Source: PALSA-1004 sp963804885
GTDB taxonomy: Bacteria; Pseudomonadota; Gammaproteobacteria; Burkholderiales; SG8-41
Reading direction: 5' to 3'
DNA length: 64,000 nucleotides
NCBI GenBank assembly: GCA_963804885.1
Contig: CAWDSF010000006.1
Span: forward strand, 558,001 to 622,000
In this document: piece by piece, positions 63,844 through 64,000 of the stretch
Position numbering within the stretch: position 1 is the stretch's first letter
Layout: each line of letters begins with the position of its first letter
Position numbers and translations under genes: made by a program
The notes under the pieces: model-generated
The model's input: only the letters and a program-made list of their open reading frames with translations
Database searches by the model: none
Told to the model about the DNA's origin: nothing

Positions 63844-64000
63844 ATGCCGCCGACGCTCTTCGGATTCGTCCGGCGGGTGAGCGGCTGGAGCCAATTCCGG
63901 GTCTCGTGCCTGTCAGTCGCCGTTTTCGTTCTCACCACGGCGCCGCTCGAGATGCAGCGGCGGATTCTCAATGCCGCCGTCCTCGACGGCGACCTCACGC
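63844..64000 (+). CDS. ABC exporter N-terminus (membrane domain), partial
   Basis: The first 52 residues of a protein running off the window: MPPTLFGFVRRVSGWSQFRV, then LSVAVFVLTTAPLEMQRRIL and NAAVLDGDLT. A cytoplasmic basic start followed by a membrane helix and PLE-QRRI-N is the N-terminal pattern of MsbA/HlyB-type transmembrane-plus-ATPase exporters. The ATPase part cannot be seen, so substrate and completeness are unknown. Confidence 0.6.
   Translation, partial: MPPTLFGFVRRVSGWSQFRVSCLSVAVFVLTTAPLEMQRRILNAAVLDGDLT

Overview
The window looks like a chromosomal segment of a GC-rich beta-proteobacterium, most likely Burkholderiales (Burkholderia/Paraburkholderia-like). This is an inference from gene families: CysB-type LysR regulators, double-PRC-barrel proteins, DUF2231 and DUF2945 proteins, an IorAB-type molybdoenzyme, a bd-type oxidase and a quinol NO reductase. 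I saw no rRNA, tRNA, CRISPR array, transposase or phage gene. Many genes carry single-base frameshifts while their protein sequence stays well conserved. These cluster at about 1.5-6.5, 25-28, 31-42 and 59-63.5 kb. They are either long-read indel errors or recent decay, and I describe those genes as frameshifted rather than assuming loss.

Layout. 0-5.5 kb is a scrambled zone: glucan phosphorylase fused in frame to a phosphoglucomutase tail, a LysR tail, about 550 bases almost devoid of T on the + strand, and a broken polyamine-type ABC operon. 5.5-7.6 kb holds a GntR regulator with two palindromic operators and an FAD amine/amino-acid oxidoreductase. 7.7-12.4 kb is a stress-protein block on the minus strand (GAF, two DUF2945-type proteins, PRC-barrel, DUF2231, a 55-residue small protein, CMD, OsmC). 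12.4-18.7 kb has a MOSC-reductase fusion, a pyrimidine reductase with a FolP2-like protein, a NitT/TauT binding protein, a nitroreductase and an ABM protein. 18.9-24.9 kb carries a CysB-like regulator, a PhaC-box hydrolase, a NarL-type regulator and an IorAB-type oxidoreductase.

25-31 kb holds a cbb3-type oxidase (with a CcoO-cytochrome c fusion), a cupredoxin fused to a DUF488 tail, an unknown exported protein and a GH144-type glycoamylase. 31-41 kb has aconitase, CBS proteins, a ribosome hibernation factor, Dps, cytochrome bd oxidase and quinol NO reductase. 41-52 kb has a phosphoesterase, two more PRC-barrel proteins, an MFS exporter, a patatin, a DsbA-like protein, a second small protein, a Met-rich multicopper oxidase, a hydrolase and GAPDH. 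52.5-58.9 kb is a PQQ alcohol dehydrogenase module with a lanthanide-type Asp pair, its periplasmic binding protein and cytochrome c, then a histidine kinase and a Crp/Fnr regulator. 59-64 kb has a rhodanese, a diheme cytochrome, a thiolase, an acetyl-CoA hydrolase tail and the start of an ABC exporter.

Together the genes suggest a low-oxygen, nitrosative and redox-stress region. High-affinity oxidases, NO reductase, Dps, hibernation factor, CBS sensors and peroxide/thiol proteins sit together. A bipartite motif of about 40 bp occurs upstream of five stress or metabolic units, always in the direction of the downstream gene, with a weaker sixth copy before the Crp/Fnr gene. It is the best candidate here for an undescribed regulon, and it is linked to an undescribed family of about 55-residue proteins.
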